A stretch of 16,354 nucleotides of DNA from Anaerolineaceae bacterium (GTDB taxonomy: Bacteria; Chloroflexota; Anaerolineae; Anaerolineales; Anaerolineaceae). The stretch lies in contig DPKV01000135.1 of NCBI GenBank assembly GCA_003542325.1, positions 5,322 to 21,675 on the forward strand, written 5' to 3'. Of the stretch, positions 13,886 through 16,354 are shown piece by piece. The notes below the pieces were generated by a model. That model worked only from the letters and a program-made list of their open reading frames with translations, ran no database searches and was not told the origin of the DNA. Position 1 is the first letter of the stretch. Each line of letters starts with the position of its first letter. A program made the translations under genes and the position numbers.

Positions 13886-15229
13886 CTACGGCAGCCATTG
13901 GGGCCGGGCAGCCTCATTAACCAGGAGTTGACTTTCACCGCTTTCCATATCCCAAATCCATACAGATGGTTGCAGATTGGAACCAAACCGCTGATATAAC
14001 AGGAATTTTCCCCCTGGGTCCCAGTGATAGGATGAGAAGTTTGCCGAAGGTTCATTTGAAACCAAAACCGCCTCGCTTCCGTCAATTTTCAGGACCCAGA
14101 GCGCTTTATTAGTGGTTGAATTGATGGGGCGCAAGGCGACGGTGATCCAATTTCCATCCGGTGATATTCTGGGCTGGCTGAAACTGGTCGCTTCCGCATT
14201 GCCGCCAAGGGCCTGCACGATGGTTTCGGTTTCCAGGTCAGCGATGTAGATCATCACCTCAGGTTCAAGCGCCGAGGGGAGAAGGTCGATGAATAAAAGC
14301 CGCTCTCCATCAGCGGACCAATCCCCCATTTCTTCCTGTGAGGTTGGAATAAGGGTTTCCTCCGAGGTTTCAAGGTCCAGCACTCGGATCCCATGAAGTT
14401 CTGTGTCGTAGCTGGCCAGTCTCTGTCCATCCGGCGAAAATGAGGGCATTTGACCGAGAGCATCATCGTTCTCGTAGAGCGGGGTTGTATCTGTTGTTTC
14501 AACGTTCACTGTCCAAACCCGTGACGCCTGAAGCGAGCCACTATCGGCGTCCCAAATTTGCCGGGTATAAGCGATCCACTTTCCATCCGGAGACCAGTCC
14601 GGCTGACTGCAATAATCCGATCCACAGGAAAACAATAGCTTATTTTCCGTTCCGTCGCGGTTGACCAGCCGGAGATCGGTCCCGCCTTCCTCATTTTCGA
14701 AGGAATATACTATCCACTCACCGGTTTGGTTGGGAGCGTAATCAATGAGCAAATCACCGGTATCTGTCAGTGCTTGCGAAATCTGATGAGTCATATCCCA
14801 TCGCCAAAGGTCGCCGCCATGATCGCCAGGGACAAGGTAGAGGATATCCGGCTTGCGGATGGAAACCGTCCATTGTTGGGATTCAAGCAGCGCCCGGCCG
14901 TTGGCTGATTTTACCCCCGCCGAAAGCAGGAGTTGGTAGGCCTGATCCGGATCGAGCATTGAATCGGGGAGAAACCAGAGGATATTCTCTTCCCATTTAA
15001 AATGACCGCTGACTGTTGGGGAAAGCGAGAAATGGGATTCTGCCAAAGCCTGGTCCATGGGTTGGGAGAATTGGATCCCAATGGGTCCATAGATACCAGC
15101 TTGTTCACCCTCAGCGGGTATCACAGCCGTGACTTGCACACCGACCCGGTCACCTTGCAAAACCAGGAACAGAATCAGACCCAGAAGGGCTGTCAGGGAT
15201 ATGAGCACAACACGGTAAATACGTTTCAT
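13886..15229 (-). CDS. Membrane-anchored Ig-like plus TolB/PD40-type beta-propeller protein
   Basis: A 447-residue protein from ATG 15229 (a TTG four codons upstream is also possible; neither has a clear ribosome binding site). An N-terminal helix (about 5-24) anchors it. A Big_5/SbsA-type Ig-like domain (about 30-115) follows, opening TAVIPAEGEQAGIYGPIGIQ and containing FSQPMD. Then come at least five propeller blades marked by PDWSPDGKWIAYT, PSFSPDGQRLASY, GDWSADGERLLFI, PRISPDGNWITVA and YHWDPGGKFLLYQ. The two Cys of FSCGSDYC could form an extracellular disulfide. Such proteins bind ligands or partners on the cell surface. No enzymatic motif is seen. Confidence 0.8.
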   Translation of the reverse strand: MKRIYRVVLISLTALLGLILFLVLQGDRVGVQVTAVIPAEGEQAGIYGPIGIQFSQPMDQALAESHFSLSPTVSGHFKWEENILWFLPDSMLDPDQAYQLLLSAGVKSANGRALLESQQWTVSIRKPDILYLVPGDHGGDLWRWDMTHQISQALTDTGDLLIDYAPNQTGEWIVYSFENEEGGTDLRLVNRDGTENKLLFSCGSDYCSQPDWSPDGKWIAYTRQIWDADSGSLQASRVWTVNVETTDTTPLYENDDALGQMPSFSPDGQRLASYDTELHGIRVLDLETSEETLIPTSQEEMGDWSADGERLLFIDLLPSALEPEVMIYIADLETETIVQALGGNAEATSFSQPRISPDGNWITVALRPINSTTNKALWVLKIDGSEAVLVSNEPSANFSSYHWDPGGKFLLYQRFGSNLQPSVWIWDMESGESQLLVNEAARPQWLP

Positions 15230-15351
15230 CGGATGTCTCAAAGGCAGAGATCACGTTGTTCAGGTTCACCCGGACTGGTGATTTGGTAGGCATCAATCCA
15301 CTTGATAAACCATATATCGCAGATTGGTAAACGCAAAAAATATTTCTACAG

Positions 15352-15428
15352 TTAACAAACACTTCGACGATTTCCGAGGCCAGGACTTCTATCCATATGC
15401 CCAGGAAAATCGTCGAAAATGTTGTTAA
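15352..15428. repeat. 77-bp imperfect inverted repeat between the propeller and LysM genes
   Basis: The left arm 15352-15375 and right arm 15405-15428 pair as 7 bp (TTAACAA/TTGTTAA), a 4-base mismatch loop and 11 bp (TTCGACGATTT/AAATCGTCGAA), around a spacer of about 30 bases. It lies 46 bases beyond the stop of the minus-strand LysM gene, where a terminator would be expected. The T-run that follows on the minus strand is poor (GTGTTTGTTAAC). The rest of 15230-15473 holds no gene or convincing promoter that I can see. Confidence 0.6.
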
Positions 15429-15473
15429 GAAAGTTATGATTTGACTCAGTACCAGTGCAGAAAAATCCTTGTT

Positions 15474-16208
15474 TTAGGGTGTTGGCGTCATAGTGGGTGA
15501 TGTTGTGCTGGTCACAGTGGGTACTGGCGTGGAAATGAAGACCGGAATGATAAGAATATCACCGACCTTGATGTCGTTTTCATCTTCCAACGGATCCAGA
15601 CCTTCTTCTTCTCGGTATTTGTTTGTTTCTTCAATGATGCGATCCACATCACTCAGGAACTCTTCAGCCAGGTCGGATAAAGTATCGCCGGCGCTCACCG
15701 TATAGGGGATTTTTGTGCCAGGCGCTGTGTCGGTCGGCACAGGAGTCCTGGTCGGCATTTGCTGCCCGGGTGCCGGGATCAGGATCGTCTGGCCAACGGT
15801 GATATAGCAACTGCTGGTGAGGTTGTTAAGGAATAGTAAGACCTCAACATCAACATCATACTCTTCTGCAATGGTCGTGCAGTTATCACCTTCCTGAACC
15901 ACATATTCAAAAGGTCCTGAGGCCGTTGCGGTGGGTGTGATCGTGGGGGTCTCAGTGACTGTCGCCGTCATCGTGAAAGTTGATGTGGGTGTAACCGGTG
16001 TGGGGGTTGGTGTTTCGGTGGGTGTGGGTGTTTTACTCTTGAAGAGGGAAATGCCGCCGCCGCCACCGCCGCCCCCAACCAGGTAGACGATCAAAAGGAC
16101 AACTCCGGCAACAGCCAGGAGGATGGCAAAGCCACCCAGGAGATAGGGTCCCATTTTCTGTTTCTTCCGATAGGAGGAAATGATGTTCTTTGCATCTTTT
16201 TTGCTCAT
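15474..16208 (-). CDS. Membrane-anchored protein with two LysM domains
   Basis: A 244-residue protein. A Lys-rich N-terminus, a transmembrane helix (about 20-44), a run of eight glycines (45-52) and a Thr/Pro linker (59-97) put two LysM domains outside the membrane. LysM1 (about 101-146) is YVVQEGDNCTTIAEEYDVDV through VGQTILIP, with Cys110 and Cys134 placed to form a disulfide. LysM2 (about 168-222) opens YTVSAGDTLSDLAEEF and has an acidic insertion before VGDILIIP. LysM modules bind N-acetylglucosamine polymers, so it likely contacts peptidoglycan or another glycan. No enzymatic domain is attached. ATG 16208 has AAAGGA six bases upstream; a longer frame to 16235 is unlikely. Confidence 0.88.
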   Translation of the reverse strand: MSKKDAKNIISSYRKKQKMGPYLLGGFAILLAVAGVVLLIVYLVGGGGGGGGISLFKSKTPTPTETPTPTPVTPTSTFTMTATVTETPTITPTATASGPFEYVVQEGDNCTTIAEEYDVDVEVLLFLNNLTSSCYITVGQTILIPAPGQQMPTRTPVPTDTAPGTKIPYTVSAGDTLSDLAEEFLSDVDRIIEETNKYREEEGLDPLEDENDIKVGDILIIPVFISTPVPTVTSTTSPTMTPTP

Positions 16209-16286
16209 AAGAAATCCTTTACAAATCCGGAACAACCCGGTTCAAGCGCGCCGGACTGCCCCCTTTCGCTGAATTTTGGTGGCTTC

Positions 16287-16315
16287 ATTTTAACCGATAA
16301 TCAAAATATGGTCGA
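16287..16315 (-). promoter_or_regulatory. Candidate promoter of the LysM gene
   Basis: On the minus strand TCGACC (16315-16310), exactly 17 bases, then TAAAAT (16292-16287). This gives a start near 16280 and a leader of about 72 bases. The remaining bases to 16354 show no gene. Confidence 0.45.
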
Positions 16316-16354
16316 GTCTTCGCGTTTGGTTGTCAGGGCAAAGTAGTAATGTCC

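Noticed and set aside
15955..16060. Repetitive G/T-rich stretch resembling a tandem repeat or regulatory array
   Set aside because: It encodes the Thr/Pro stalk and glycine tract of the LysM protein; the repetition follows from the protein sequence.
1..16354. CRISPR array, tRNA or rRNA genes, insertion sequences, prophage genes
   Set aside because: I looked for evenly spaced direct repeats, cloverleaf-like segments, transposase motifs and terminal repeats and found none that hold up by eye.

Overview
The window is a run of chromosomal housekeeping and cell-envelope genes, most likely from a member of the Chloroflexota (Anaerolineae-like). This is an inference. It rests on moderate GC content, several membrane-tethered proteins with Thr/Pro 'TPTPTAT' linkers, a motor-less XPB/Ssl2-type helicase-associated protein, an ArsR-type regulator with a long N-terminal domain, and a nickel superoxide dismutase pair. 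I see no phage, IS element, CRISPR array, rRNA or tRNA.

Layout. Bases 1-3066 (+) form a compact run: the 3' end of an M42-like metallopeptidase, a helicase-associated-domain protein, a small four-helix membrane protein and a CYTH-domain protein, with gaps of 10 and 7 bases and a one-base overlap. Right after the CYTH stop lies what looks like the decayed C-terminal end of a DinB-type gene (3067-3270). A gene-poor stretch with two inverted repeats and good -10 boxes leads into a NUDIX hydrolase (TTG start, strong ribosome binding site). A convergent ArsR-type regulator (-) follows. It has a strong promoter, a structured leader with two inverted repeats, and a tandem 11-bp repeat behind its -35 box.

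Bases 5516-7367 (+) carry an LCP-family cell-wall glycopolymer ligase and a DUF1232 membrane protein. A convergent GNAT acetyltransferase gene (7379-7797, -) is broken by a frameshift and a TGG-to-TGA stop. Next is a membrane-anchored C39-like cysteine peptidase with a TPR tail, apparently on a leaderless mRNA, ended by a strong intrinsic terminator.

Bases 9389-11180 hold the clearest functional unit: a promoter, the Ni-superoxide dismutase precursor (sodN), its S26-like maturation protease (sodX) and an EamA transporter whose TTG start overlaps the sodX stop. rsmG and a HEAT-repeat protein follow. The right end (-) carries a zinc-ribbon protein, a tethered Ig-like/beta-propeller protein and a tethered double-LysM protein. 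A 77-bp imperfect inverted repeat lies between the last two.

No clearly new multi-gene system is visible. The points most worth follow-up are the structured leader and operator-like repeats at the ArsR-type regulator, the two gene remnants, the leaderless C39-TPR gene and the sodN-sodX-EamA operon.
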